DNA from: Narthecium ossifragum
Lineage: Eukaryota > Streptophyta > Magnoliopsida > Dioscoreales > Nartheciaceae
NCBI GenBank assembly: GCA_963920575.1
Contig: OY986969.1
Span: 15,361,288-15,425,287 of the forward strand
Direction: 5' to 3'
Length of the DNA stretch: 64,000 nt
Shown here: in pieces, positions 23,355 to 34,377 of the stretch
How positions within the stretch are numbered: the first letter of the stretch is position 1
How the letters are laid out: each line of letters opens with the position of its first letter
The notes under the pieces: generated by a model
Databases searched by the model: none
What the model was told of the DNA's origin: nothing
What the model saw: only the letters and a program-made list of their open reading frames with translations
Translations under genes and position numbers: made by a program

Positions 23355-24657
23355 TGATACGAGCGGTCTACTCATAATCCTCTCGTATCGGGTCTCTACT
23401 GCTCCAATCGATCAGAATTGGCCTGATCGGACTTGATTTGAGTCCAATTGGTTGAATCTGGTTTATTTGGATCGGATCTGGCTTGAGCTGACTGGATAGG
23501 ACTTGACTGGGTTGGGCTGGATTGGTTGGTTGGCTCAAGAAATTGAATCTGGCTCGGATGAATTGGGCTAAGTGGCTTGGCTGAACCAGTTTAAGTTGGC
23601 TGAGCCAATTTGGTCAAGGTTGGCTGTGATGATCCGATGGTTGAGGAGTCGCCGGTGTAGATCGCCGGCGTAGGGGCGGCGGCAGCGGTCTGGGTCTTGG
23701 TAGGAAGGGTCGCGGGTCGATGGGGAAGATATCCACCGGAGTGGATCGGTCGGATAGACGCCGGAGTGACGGGATTTGGAGGTCGACGGCACGGGTTTGG
23801 GTTCACCGGCGTCGGGGACGACGGGGAGCTCGGCAGGAGGCTTGGAAATGGTTATGGAAGGTCAGGATCTGGTCTACGGAGGCCGGGGATGGGGTTTAAG
23901 AAGGTTTGGGGTGAGAACGGGGTCGGACAGGGGGTTGACAAAGATGGGGACGGAGGTCTGGTTGCCGGGGAAGGCGCCGGAGAGGACGAAGGAGGAAGTG
24001 GAGGTGCTGACCGGGGTCGTGGGGCTTGGGGGAAGAGGATGGTCGGTTTAGGTGGTAGCGGGGGTGGCCGGAGAGTAGAGAACGGCGGTAGGCTAGGGTT
24101 GCAGCACGAGAGAGAAGGGAAGAAGACGATGAACAGTAATGGTGACGTGGCGCTGACGTGGTGGAGAGAGAAACACTGGTGGAAGCGGTGCCGGCTGCGG
24201 AGAAGATGACCGACGAGGAAGAAGGTGGATCTATGGTTGATATCTGGTGGAATCTACATTACCTCTACTCCTATGATATTCTACTCCTATGATATTCTAT
24301 AAACTATTCTTAATAATTTTATTCATCATTCCTCCGTACCTAATACAAACTAATGAGGTCCCTTTTATAGAGACCTTGACAGAGTCCTAATCTAACTAAA
24401 AACCCCCTTGCTTAATTAGCAAGTAATAATGCTTTTAAACTCAACTCAACTTTCTAACTCAAATGGACTCTTAATTAATTCATAACAATCAAATATTAAC
24501 TAGGACTCAATAAAATATAAAAGACTAATGATAAATCCTAATCAAATACTCTAGTTTGAACTAGAGAAGTCCAAGTCAAACTAGGAAAGAGGCTGAATTA
24601 GTTTGGTTCCTCTTCTGGGTTCAGGTCCAGTTGGTCGATTCGGATCGACTCGTATCA
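23355..24657 (-). mobile_element. Solo LTR, Reina type, copy 2
   Basis: On the minus strand it starts TGATACGAGTCGATCC and its other edge is TGATACGAG on plus. The duplication GGACG stands at 23350-23354 and 24658-24662. About 1.3 kb; TATA box on the complement of 24363-24369 (CTCTATAAAAGGGACC). The part downstream of TATA is GC-rich and gives open frames on both strands that I consider non-coding. It closely resembles the truncated LTR at 60561-61546. Confidence 0.92.
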
Positions 24658-24813
24658 GGACGAGAAACAGTGTGGGACGAGAGAGAAAATCCGGCGGAAA
24701 TAAGGAAAAAAATAAGAAAAAGGTGGAGAAAAATTCCAGGAAAATATTCAAAAAATCCTAAAAATAAGAAAAAAATCCTAAAAATTAAAAAGAACTCCTA
24801 AAAACTGGGTTGC

Positions 24814-24857
24814 CTCCCAGCAAGCGCGTAATTTTACGTCTTTCGCGAGACGTCCCT
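24814..24857 (-). other. Conserved post-pol motif of Athila-type elements
   Basis: The minus strand reads CGTCTCGCGAAAGACG then GCGCTTGCTGGGAGGCAAC. It nearly matches 37226-37276 in the other Athila-like element. The block can form short hairpins (CGTC/GACG and TTGC/GCAA). I recall similar AAAGACG...GGGAGGCAACCC blocks after integrase in plant Athila elements; its function is unknown to me. Confidence 0.6.
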
Positions 24858-25032
24858 AAACCAAATTTAGGAGGTCGATGATTCCATGTGAAGAAATACA
24901 TGGCCAGTATCATGGTGAAGATATACATACATGCTTCATCAAAGAAGAAAAAGAAGTCCTTAGCAAATAAAGTGTACATATGACGAGAACGTTTAAAATG
25001 GATGATAGAAGTAGACATGGTCTTCACTCATA

Positions 25033-25925
25033 TCAGGGTTCTTCTCCCCGCAACGTTCAACTAATGTGGTTAGTGCATAATGTAGAGGCTTAAACTGAGG
25101 TTTTTGATAGGGAATCTCACTAACATGCTCAACCTCATTATGATCAATGCAAGTGGGCACCACATCATCATTCAACACATCATGTAAAACAGACAATTTA
25201 ACACAACAATCCTCATCATCTCTATCAATAAATTGGGCTTCTATAGCATGATCGAAATACATACAAGGCCCTGCTTCATTAGGTATGCATTCATTAATAT
25301 CGCATTCAAGAATATTATTCACCGGCCAGCAAAATATCATCAATAGTTGCATAATTCGGCAAAGCATTAGAACATATCTCAAGATGACATGTATTATTCT
25401 CATTAAAAATATAAGCATCACGAACATTGTCATCACAAACAACAAAAATAGAATCATTACCATCATTCTCAACTACATCATCATATGAATCGACCATGCA
25501 AGCTAGTTGTTCAATTTGTATCTGTAAATTCTTAATTGATTGAGAATTAGAATTAACGTTGTTTGCTATCAAAGCAATTTTGCTATTGAGCTTAGTCATG
25601 CATTCAGTTATGTTAGCCTTAATGTTTGCATTCATGTTTGCAAGTGCACTCATGATTGTGTCCAACATCGGTTCAGAGGGTGCTTGTGGAGGAGGATATT
25701 GCTGTTCAAAACAAGGTTTAATATTTGAGCCGGTGTTTCTATATTCCATGGTTGAACATTAGGAGGATGGTAACCTTGAACTTGCCAACTAGGGTATGTA
25801 TGATTTTTAAAATTCCGATTATAAGTATATGAATGTGAATTATATGTTAGATTTGAGAAATCATAGGTGTCATTATTGTAAACGGGTCCATAACCAAAAA
25901 GGATAATCGTCATTCGATATGGCAC
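25033..25925 (-). pseudogene. Unrecognised gag-linker-like coding remnant in Athila-2
   Basis: Three overlapping frames run right to left. The first (to about 25650) is Asn/Tyr-rich, like the end of Athila gag. The second (25749-25315) has a heptad-like stretch (MSALANMNANIKANITECM), matching the position and character of 33059-33200 in the other Athila element, then an acidic run. The third (25472-24993) ends with SEIPYQKPQFKPL and a stop near the conserved motif. No protease, RT, RNase H or integrase motif is seen. It may be a gag C-terminus joined by deletion to sequence past pol. I do not recognise the third segment. Confidence 0.5.
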
Positions 25926-26328
25926 CCGGTGACATATAAAAATTGGTCATGCATCAAAATCATAGACCAAAAAGAGAAAAAGAAAATAGAAGATTCGGAG
26001 GAGAGAATAAAACCACGGAATATCATAGTTGAATGAAAAGTTGCAGGTTAGGAGACTTACCTGACACGTAGACGATTGATCGGCTGGAAGGCAGATCAAT
26101 CGGTCATCAAGCGATTGATCGGTGCTATGGGCGATCGATCATCCGTCGAGGCTGGGCAAGGGTTCTAATCCGAGAAAATTCCACTTCAAGCTGTAATCAT
26201 TCCGAGAATTGTCAGATAAATCCTAAAAGGTGTAAAATAAAGAAAAGGAAAAATAAGAAAGATAAACCCTAACTAGGTAAAGAAGAAAAAAAAATCAAGA
26301 TAAAATCAATCAATCTACCAAAAGTAAT

Positions 26329-26346
26329 TCCCCAGCAACGGCATCA
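26329..26346 (-). other. Primer binding site (tRNA-Asp type), Athila-2
   Basis: The minus strand reads TGATGCCGTTGCTGGGGA, two changes from the Athila site TGGCGCCGTTGCCGGGGA as I recall it. It lies 5 nt (ATTTT) after the LTR end, as in the plus-strand element. Confidence 0.75.
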
Positions 26347-26351
26347 AAAAT

Positions 26352-27728
26352 TAATGTGTTGCGAACGTGTCATTAAAACATTGCAAACTCAATCAAATAT
26401 GAAATTTATAATCCTTATTCAATCACTACAATTCTAGGTAGAATAGCGGTGAAGTCCAAAGTCGAACCACAGTGAATTTACCAGGAAAGATTGAAATCAA
26501 TTCTCAAAACTCTAAAACTAAGCAGAAGAAGCAATGATAAGTTTGAATTAACTTAAAACTATCTAAGGAAAGCAATAAAAGATGATCAATTCGAATCAAT
26601 GGATAGGTGACTTAGAAATTACTCAATCCGCCCTAGTTTCGCCTTCAATCTTCTCTAGTTATCCTCTTGTTCTATTCTCTAAACATTATGCATCCATAGC
26701 TTCTTAGCCTTACATGTATCCCTAAAAGAAAGTAAGTGTTTTCCAAAGGCACACTTTATCTTTGATTAGCATAGCTTATCTTCGGGGTAACCTTAGCAAA
26801 ACCTATCGTCACTAAGCATAAACTATCTCATCGGGTATTCACAAACCACATGAAAACCATCCTATGAATCTCTACAATCAATGTAGGACTAAAAGTACAT
26901 CAAGGAACTCTGTTCCCTCAACTCTATTAAAATTAAAATCAAATCCATAAGATCATGTCTTGAGAATATTACAAGAGTCAAACCAAAGAAGATAGAAAAC
27001 TACGCTATGGTTTCATGAGTAATCCTAAGTACGATAATTAGCAACTCATATTTTGGATGAACGTCATCGGCTTGGAATAGGAAGCAGTCACCATTCGCAT
27101 CTTATCCGTCTTTTTTTTCCTTCTCCAAAGATAGTCGAAAAGATGATTATTTTCGGATGAATAACCCTATTTATAGGAGAACTCCTGAAATTAGAGTTTG
27201 ACTTGAGCTGGACTTCAATTACAACTCGGATTTCCTGAATTAATTCTGGTAGTCTTATTCTGAGTGCAACTGGGTCCAATCCGTTCAGAATTGGAAACTT
27301 TTTCCAACACGAACGTTGTATATTAGGACGGTGTCTGTCATATCCTGAATATTTCATAATATTTGAACTTATCGGGAATATTTGATGAATATTCTTCTAA
27401 ACATCGACAAACCAGTTTTTCAGCAGCTGCATATGTTTATCTTCTTCAAACATGGTATCAATTCATCAGGAGTCTCACAAAGTATCTCATATGAACATCG
27501 TAGCTCTTGAAGTCTTCTATCACGTACTAAATTTCCAAAATATTTGAATTTATACAGAATTTCTGGAGAATATTCTCCTGACAGGCGACGAAGCAGTCTT
27601 TATCACATAAATTCATCTATTTAGCAGAATTTTTTGTATTTCTTTTCAAATCATGATTAAACCTAAAATCAACTAATAAACTATTAAATACAACTACTAT
27701 AGGCCTAACAAAGGTAATTTAAGGGGTA
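26352..27728 (-). repeat. 5' LTR of Athila-2 (start slightly truncated)
   Basis: Aligned on the minus strand with 29946-31158: GTTGATTTTAGGTTTAATCA near its start, the AGCATAAACTATCTCATCGG block (plus-strand reading near 26815) and the GAGTTTGCAAT end. The first 30 bp or so, with TGATGAGTCAC, are missing where it meets the Sirevirus-like LTR at 27729. Confidence 0.75.
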
Positions 27729-28807
27729 TGAAGGTCCAAGAGGGGGGGTGAATTGGACCATCTTCGAAAAACTAGATTAATGGAAAAATCAGGTAGGAGA
27801 GATCTAACATCTTAAATGCTTGTAGATGAGATGAAAGTACAAGTCATACAACACGCAAGAATAAATGAGAGAGGTTAGAGAGATTGCACCGATTTTATAG
27901 TGGTTCGACCCAACTCTTTGTCTACGTATACTTATGCCAATGTCCTCCTTGAGGTTCCACTACTTGCAAATCATTACAAGATTTTTCTCCAAGCTTCTGG
28001 GTGTTTGGTAACCTTACAATCACTCCCAACAACAGTTGGATGGCTCTCAATTTACTTCACACTCGAAGATGGTTTACAAAGGTTTAGGCTCAAGGGAGAT
28101 GAGTAGAAAACTCTTTCTAAAACTTGCACAAATGATCTCAGAAATATCAATAATAGTTATGACAAGTTTACACAAGAAAACTACCTATACTTGGCCTTCA
28201 ACCAGCTCCAAAACAAGCTCCAATGGCTCCCTGCAACTCTCCAATGACTAGTTTTTTACTCTGAGCGTTGCTGGTGATCGACCCCTACATCGTCTGTCAC
28301 AACATGCGCCAGGTACAAAAACTCAGCCTTCTTTAGCCATGGTCGATTCACCTATCGACTGTGAGATCATCCACGAGCCTCTGTTGGTAAAAGCTTACAC
28401 CTGGGTCAATGCTCCGATCGACTGTCTCATCTTCAATTTCCATCATCATATTCCACGGTTGACCACCGCATCGTCCGTGAGGCTACAACATTTAAAACCA
28501 CAAATATCGAAACTCCACGGTCGACCGGTCCATCGACCGTGAGGCTCTGTCAAGAAAATGGCTTCCTAGGGTCGATGCTCCGATGAACCGCGAGCCAACA
28601 TTTCATATGGCTAAGTTTGGTGCATCCACCGTGCAACCCCGCGATCGATCCATGGATCTGCGACGGTCGATCCATGCATCGACCGTCAGTAGAATAATTT
28701 CTCACATATTGAATTTAAGGCTTTCAATTAAAGGGGTAATAAATATTAAACATATATTTTATCATTTAATGTAAATTGGCATCATCAAAACAAGATTAGG
28801 ATCGACA
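27729..28807 (-). repeat. 3' LTR of Sirevirus-like element
   Basis: On the minus strand it starts TGTCGATCC directly after the PPT and runs to the plus-strand edge TGAAGGTCC at 27729. It contains the GTCCAAGAGGGGGGGTGAA stretch (27733-27751) that I associate with Sirevirus LTR ends. Many palindromes of the GGTCGACC and CGATCGATCC type lie at 28270-28690. Its middle (28243-28553) matches the scrap at 62744-63080, which supports calling both as LTRs of one element. Confidence 0.75.
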
Positions 28808-28826
28808 ATCTCCCCCTTTTTGATGA
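28808..28826 (-). other. Polypurine tract, Sirevirus-like element
   Basis: The minus strand reads CATCATCAAAAAGGGGGAGA, directly before the LTR start TGTCGATCC. This is the form I recall for Sirevirus PPTs and fixes the minus orientation. Confidence 0.8.
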
Positions 28827-29342
28827 TGACGACCCTTTTAAATATGATGATAAAATATTTAGCCTCCCCCTGAATCTATGCATCCATTACTTTCACGAAA
28901 AGTGTTCTAAAGTGAATTCTAAAGATGCATACAAGTCATATATCTCTAAAATGATATGAAAAGTTCTATTTAAGATATCAGGACAAGATAACTCAGAGTT
29001 TAGCATATTCATTTTTTTAAAACAAGTATATTTCAACTTTCATGAAGTGATACATATGAAAATATTAGATCAACAAAGTAACTAACAACATCCAACAACT
29101 TTGTATTTAATTCATAAGATTCCAACACTTTGCATTACAAAACCTTCATTTCGAAACATGATTTTCAAAATATAAAATACAAGAGTTAAAATATGAAAAT
29201 GTAGGAATGAGCTTTAGGATCAATCATGTAGACTAGTGGGAGGAGTAGGTGGGACTTTGTCCTTGAAATAGGTGAAGATGTCTTCAAGTTGCTTGGACAC
29301 CTTCTCTTGATTTGCTTTGAACTCAGTTTTGATTTCATCAAA
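28827..29342 (-). other. 3' untranslated spacer, no gene seen
   Basis: AT-rich stretch between the end of ORF2 and the PPT. No further ORF or motif was recognised. Confidence 0.5.
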
Positions 29343-29945
29343 CTATTGGGCTCGACTTACTTCCATCCTTCCCAGTCTTGCTTCTAGCTCATCAAGTCGT
29401 TGTGTCGTGGTGCGAAAAGCGTGGCTATGGGAGGATTCACCTTGATGTGCTTGAAATCTAGGTTCTCCTTCCTCTTCCCCTATATTTTCCTCATCCTGTT
29501 CTCCTTCCTCTTCCCCTATATTTTCCTCATCTTGTTCTCCATCCTCATCACTACTAATATTAGAAACAATAAGGCCTAAGGCTCGCTTGGCGGTCATCAT
29601 CCTTTTATAGGTAGATTTATTGAAGGGTTGAGAAAGGGTTGTTCTCTCATCAATGGCTAGGTGGAGGGTAAGGGCTTGGAAAATTTTGGTTAGTAGTCCT
29701 CCAAAAGGTAGTGATTGCCTAGCCGTAAGGTTAAGCATCTCCTTGATAATGATATAACCTAACTTTAGAGGCTTCTTCCTAACCATACATGAAAGAACAT
29801 AGGCATGAATGGGTTTCAAGTGATCATGGTGGCCAAACTTGGGAAAAAGATTTGTTCCTAGAAAGTGGACAAGCTCCCTATAGTTTTGGTGTAGGTCAAT
29901 TAATTTTATATGAAATTTATCAACTTGACTAGGTCTAAGGATTTG
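29343..29945 (-). pseudogene. ORF2 C-terminal part, post-pol ORF of Sirevirus-like element
   Basis: The minus-strand frame continues from 45250 once the Athila insertion is removed. The segment near 29580-29820 (LTARQSLPFGGLLTKIFQAL, IDERTTLSQPF) resembles the C-terminal part of the 'putative plant transposon protein' domain (PF20167-like, from memory). An acidic region follows with a duplicated 12-residue unit (GEQDEENIGEEE; 36-bp DNA repeat at about 29469-29540), then a predicted coiled coil (RLDELEARLGRMEV). It ends at a stop near 29343. Role unknown; the position matches the env-like ORF of Sireviruses, but I see no signal peptide or membrane segment. Confidence 0.7.
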
Positions 29946-31158
29946 TAATGAGTCACTAAATATTCATCATTAAACCCCTTAACTTATCTTTGTTGGCCTG
30001 AGAGTGTTTGCATTTGATAGTTTGTTAGTTGATTTTAGGTTTAATAAAGATTCAAGTTGGAAAATACATAAAAAGGTTAATATGCTGAAAATACACTGCT
30101 CCGTTGTCAGCTTGAAAAGAATTCATCATAAATTCTAGAAAATCCCTAAATTCTCTAAAGTTTGAGTACTACTAGAAGATATCAAGATGAACAACTTTCA
30201 TGTTGAAAGCTTTGCTAAATTTCGTACAGAAATGCCAGGATTATCAAGATAAAGTTGGCTCGAAAAAGCACTTCTGGACGATTGATCGTCCAAACGGATG
30301 ATCCATCGGTCGTCCAAACGGACGATCAATCGGTGAATAATGTCGATCACTCGCTCATACGGACGATCGATCAGTCAGGTGGAAACTTAATTTCAGAAAC
30401 ATCAAATCTATGGCTTCCATAACCAAGATGAGTGGCTAGTTCGTTGACTTAGGGATCTCATGAAACTTTAGTGTAGCTTCTTTTTATTCTCTAGTTTGAT
30501 ACTTGTAATCTTTTGCTAGACATAATCTTATAGATATGGATTTATTGCTAATAGAGTTGAGGGAATAGAGTTCCTTGACGTATATTGAGGCCTACTTGAT
30601 TTTGGTGATTGATGGTAGAAATTTATAAGATAGTTTTGATGTGGTTTGTGAATAACCGATGAGATATTTTATGCTTAGTGACGATAGGTTGTGCTAAGAT
30701 TACCCCAAAAACAATCTATGCTAATCGAAGATAAAATATGCCTTTAGAAAACACTTACGTTCTTTTAGGGATTCATGTAAACTGAAGAAGCTATGAATCT
30801 ATAATGTTTAGATAAGAAAAGAAGAGGATAACTAGAGAATACAGGAAGTGAAACTAAAGTGGATTGAGTAATCCCTAGGTTTTCTCATTGATCTATCTTA
30901 AATCCCTTTTTACATTGCTTTCATAGTTAGTTTTCATTAAATAATTCTAAAACAACCCAAATCAATCCTTCTTCGTTTTTGGATTAGAGTTTCGAGATTT
31001 AATTCTGATTGTTGCTTGTTAGTCAAAGTTTTCCCTGAGGTCCGACCCCGTATTTCACCATTATTCTATCCCATAGTTTAGTATTTTGAATAAGGGTTTA
31101 TAAATTTTATATTTTATTGAGTTTGCATCTGATTTAACAACGCGTTTGCGAGCGATCG
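29946..31158 (+). repeat. 5' LTR of Athila-1
   Basis: It starts TAATGAGTCACTAAAT where the 3' LTR has TGATGAGTCAC, and ends AGCGATCG where the 3' LTR has AGCAATCA, so both canonical ends have mutated. GATCGATC-type palindromes lie at 30275-30380. Relative to the 3' LTR it lacks about 160 bp after 30400 (3' LTR 40052-40211), possibly including promoter sequence. Confidence 0.85.
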
Positions 31159-31163
31159 ATTTT

Positions 31164-31181
31164 TGACGCCGTTGCCGGGGA
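31164..31181 (+). other. Primer binding site (tRNA-Asp type), Athila-1
   Basis: TGACGCCGTTGCCGGGGA, one change from the Athila-type site as recalled, 5 nt after the LTR end. Confidence 0.85.
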
Positions 31182-31810
31182 TATTTTTGATTTTCAATGA
31201 AAGCATTGATTTCTCTTTACTCTTTTCTGAGCCTAGTTAGAGTTTTATTTTTATCTATTTTATTTTCAGCTTTTCTTAGGAATTTTTGTTACCAACTTTC
31301 GGAATTTCTGCAGTTTGAAATTGATAGTTCGTGACGAGAAAGATCTACATTCTTCAGACGAATGATCGATCGAGAATACGACCGATGAATCGTCTTGAAA
31401 CCGATCGATCGACCACTTAGCCGATCAATCATCCACTTGTCAGCAGAGGAACGGATTTTTCCTAAAGGAAGGAAACATCTTGCTTGCTGCCTGAAACGCT
31501 CAGTAAGACTTGAATCCGACTGTCCAGGGACTACACAGCCAGGTAAGTCTTCTAACTTACTACTATTCATTTCGGCTGTGGTATTCCGTGATTTTCTCCT
31601 CTCCTTTGAATATTTTATTTTCTTCTTATTTTTCTTTTTGGCATGTGATCTTGTATGCAAGGCAGACGATCCCTAAAAATCCCTTTGGAACCTTTGGATT
31701 TAAAAATAGAGGCCACACTCAGAACAACTAGAACCTTAGGGCAGAAATCTTTAAGTAACTATTAGGAAGCCTTAAGTAACTTGCAATCTTGTCAAGAGAC
31801 CGTTGTTACA
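31182..31810 (+). other. Untranslated leader of Athila-1
   Basis: No convincing ORF. It carries two GATCGATC palindromes (31364, 31403) within a cluster at 31355-31437, mirrored at the same place in Athila-2 (26133). Confidence 0.6.
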
Positions 31811-33600
31811 ATGGCTTAAAATGAGGAACTTGTCATAGACCATAATGCTAATATTGGTACGGGAGTTAATAATAATATCAATAGACAAGTCTCAATTAGA
31901 AATCACTTCCTACCTAGACCTTATACCTATGCTTCTTGTATTAACCCACATGCCATTAATGCTACACATTATGAGATTAAGCCTAATTGGATTACAGCTT
32001 TACCTTCTTTTTATGGGCGTGAGAATGAGGACCCCTATGGACACATTGCTAGCTTTCTTGAAATTCTTTCCATGTTAAAACTCCAGTATTTTAATGATGA
32101 TGCCTTTAGACTCAAGCTTTTCCCTTTTTCTTTGAAAGACAAGACTAAACATTGGCTCCAAACCTTAGCTCCAAATTCGATTTTAACCTGGGATCAACTT
32201 CAGGATGCTTTTCTTAAAAAATATTTCCCTATCATTAAAACTCAAAATTATCGTACCATGATTATCTCCTTTAAGCAAAATGAAGATGAGATGTTTCATG
32301 AAGCTTGGGAAAAATTTAAGGATCTTTTTAGAGAGTGTCCCCATCATGAGATACCTGAGTGGCAGTTAGCCCATTCATTCTATAATGGTCTTCATGATCG
32401 TTATAGGATGATGGTTGAAGCATGCTGCGGGGGTGGTGTTCTTAGTAAGCCATGAACTGCTCTTTGGGAAATGTATGACAACATTGCTGAAAATTCACAA
32501 CACAATGCCTCAATTTCTAGGAGTCGGTCTACCACTGTTCGTAATTTTTAGGGAATTCATGAAATTTCTGAATTCCAAAGTCTCTCCGCACAAATAGCCC
32601 TCCTAACTAAAGATTTAAACCAGTTGAAAATAAGTCAGTCTCTTGCTCAACAATTGCTTAACTCTTCAATTGAGACATGTGCCCTTTGCCTTAGTTATGA
32701 TGATTCCATAATTGACTGTCATTTAGCTCCCAAATTCCCTGACTTTGTTCATGAACATGTTCATGTAACTTATGGTTTTTCCAAACCTCAGAACAACCTT
32801 TATTCTAATACCTACAATCAAGGTTAGAGAAATCATCCTAATTTTAGTTGGAAGTCACAATAATCAAGTACTTTTCAAGGACAAAACAATATAGTTAAGC
32901 CTTATGCTTTCAAGTACCCATCAAAACCTTCTATAAATCCAAACCCTGGGTATCCTACACAATCAACTTCAGCCCCTCCAACCCAAACCACTTCTGAACC
33001 CACTTTGAATTTCATCCATTCTACCATAACTGCCATGAATGAAAATCTTAGTTGAATAATGACAAGTGAAATTTCCAAAATACAAAATTATATGTCTAGA
33101 ATAGAGAACCAATGCAATTCTAATACTCAATCCATTGCTAAACATGAAAATTCATTGGGCCAACTTTCCAACACCTTGTCTAAAAGAGAGGAAGGACACT
33201 TGCCAAGTCAACCTGTCACCAACCCTAGAGGCCAGCACTATGCAGAAAGGCAAAACATTGAGAGTGCTAAGGCCATTGTGACCCTTAGAAGTGGTAAAAT
33301 AGTAGATAATCAAATAGGTGAACCTGTTAGTATGGACGATCGATCGGTCATCCCGCCGATCGATCGTCCAATCCGAGATGACTCTTTTCTTCCACCTGAT
33401 TATGATCCAGCTGATTCTAGAGAGCCTGATCCAGCTAAATATATTCCTAAATTGCCTTTTCCTGCAGGCTTTAATGATTCTTCTTCAACCATAAAATCCC
33501 AAAAAACTGCCGAAGAAATCCTTAAAACCTTTAAGCAAGTCAACATCAACATACCCTTGCTTGATACCATCAGACAGATTCCTTCTTATGCCAAATTTTT
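31811..33600 (+). pseudogene. gag of Athila-1
   Basis: ATG at 31811 is followed by a stop at codon 3, then a frame with the Athila gag core: GRENEDPYGHIASFLEI, LKLFPFSLKDKTKHWLQTL, DAFLKKYFP, FHEAWEKFKDLFRECPHHEI and FYNGLHDRYRMMVEA (32000-32430). Stops near 32453 and 32549 break it; the C-terminal linker continues in the same frame from 32624 and from 33059 to 33815. Two GATCGATC palindromes (33338, 33358) lie inside this frame and encode DDRS and IDRP peptides. Gag forms the virus-like particle. No CCHC knuckle is seen, which fits my recollection of Athila gag. Confidence 0.85.
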
Positions 33601-34377
33601 TAAGGATATGTGTACCCATAAATGCCAGGCCAAATCCAAAGTGTTTAAAAAGATCTTCCTTACCGAGCAAGTCAGTTCGATTTTGAAACATGATACAACT
33701 CCCAAACTAAAAGATCCTGGAACCCCCACCATACCTTGCTGTATAGGAGACTATCATATACATGGTGCCCTTCTTGATTTAGGTACCAGTGTAAACCTTA
33801 TGCCCTATTACCTTTAAAAGGAATTTGGTATGGGAGAGCTTAAAGAGACACCAGTAATTCTGCAATTAGCTGATATATCCATTAAGACTCCTAGAGGTAT
33901 ATTAGAAGACGTTTTAGTTAAGGTGGACAATTTCTTCTTTCCTGTTGACTTTGTTGTCTTGGATATGGAGCCTGTTGTCCACTGCAAAAAGATTGTATAG
34001 GACTTCCCTTTTTGGCCACTGCTAATGCCTACATAAATTGTCGAACTGGTGTGATGGATGATTCTTTTGGTCACATGCATGTTAAATTGAATATTTTTAA
34101 AACTGCATGTTTGCGTGAGCCTAATGATGATGAATGTTTTAATGTTGATACATTGACTGAATGTGTAGATGCTAGATCATATGCTACGATTTCTGATGAA
34201 AGATCTGATATTTTGAAAGATTATGAATCTGATATTGATGTTGAGAATGCTTTGGACACTGCACAATCAATAGATGACATTGAAACACACAACTCGGCTC
34301 GACTGATCGATCGTCCAGAGAACCGATCAATCGGCCTAGAATCGATCGATCAGCTAGATGGTCGATCAATCGGTTAG
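33601..34377 (+). pseudogene. Aspartic protease and linker of Athila-1
   Basis: The segment GTPTIPCCIGDYHIHGALLD leads to the active site LDLGTSVNLMPY at about 33775-33805 (family norm DLGAS.NLMPYS). A stop follows in place of the next residue, then QLADISIKTPRGILEDVLVKV and FFFPVDFVVLDME to about 33975. A frameshift near 33990 precedes FLATANAYI. The acidic linker to RT (34080-34377) carries GATCGATC palindromes at 34305 and 34344. Confidence 0.8.

Larger units (their letters stand above)
21786..27728 (-). mobile_element. Athila-2: pol-less Athila-like element, left end truncated
   Basis: On the minus strand: LTR (26352-27728), tRNA-Asp PBS (26329-26346), leader with GATCGATC, a short coding remnant (25033-25925), the conserved post-integrase motif (24814-24857), and a long 3' region matching 37281-39120 of the plus-strand Athila-like element, ending near 21790. 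No RT, RNase H or integrase is present and no 3' LTR remains. A Reina-type solo LTR is inserted at 23355-24657. The right edge is about 30 bp short of a full LTR start, where the Sirevirus-like LTR begins. Confidence 0.8.

Noticed and set aside
23697..24209. 170-residue Gly-rich open frame
   Set aside because: It is a GC-rich part of a Reina-type solo LTR, antisense to its TATA box; the related LTR at 60561 does not conserve the frame.
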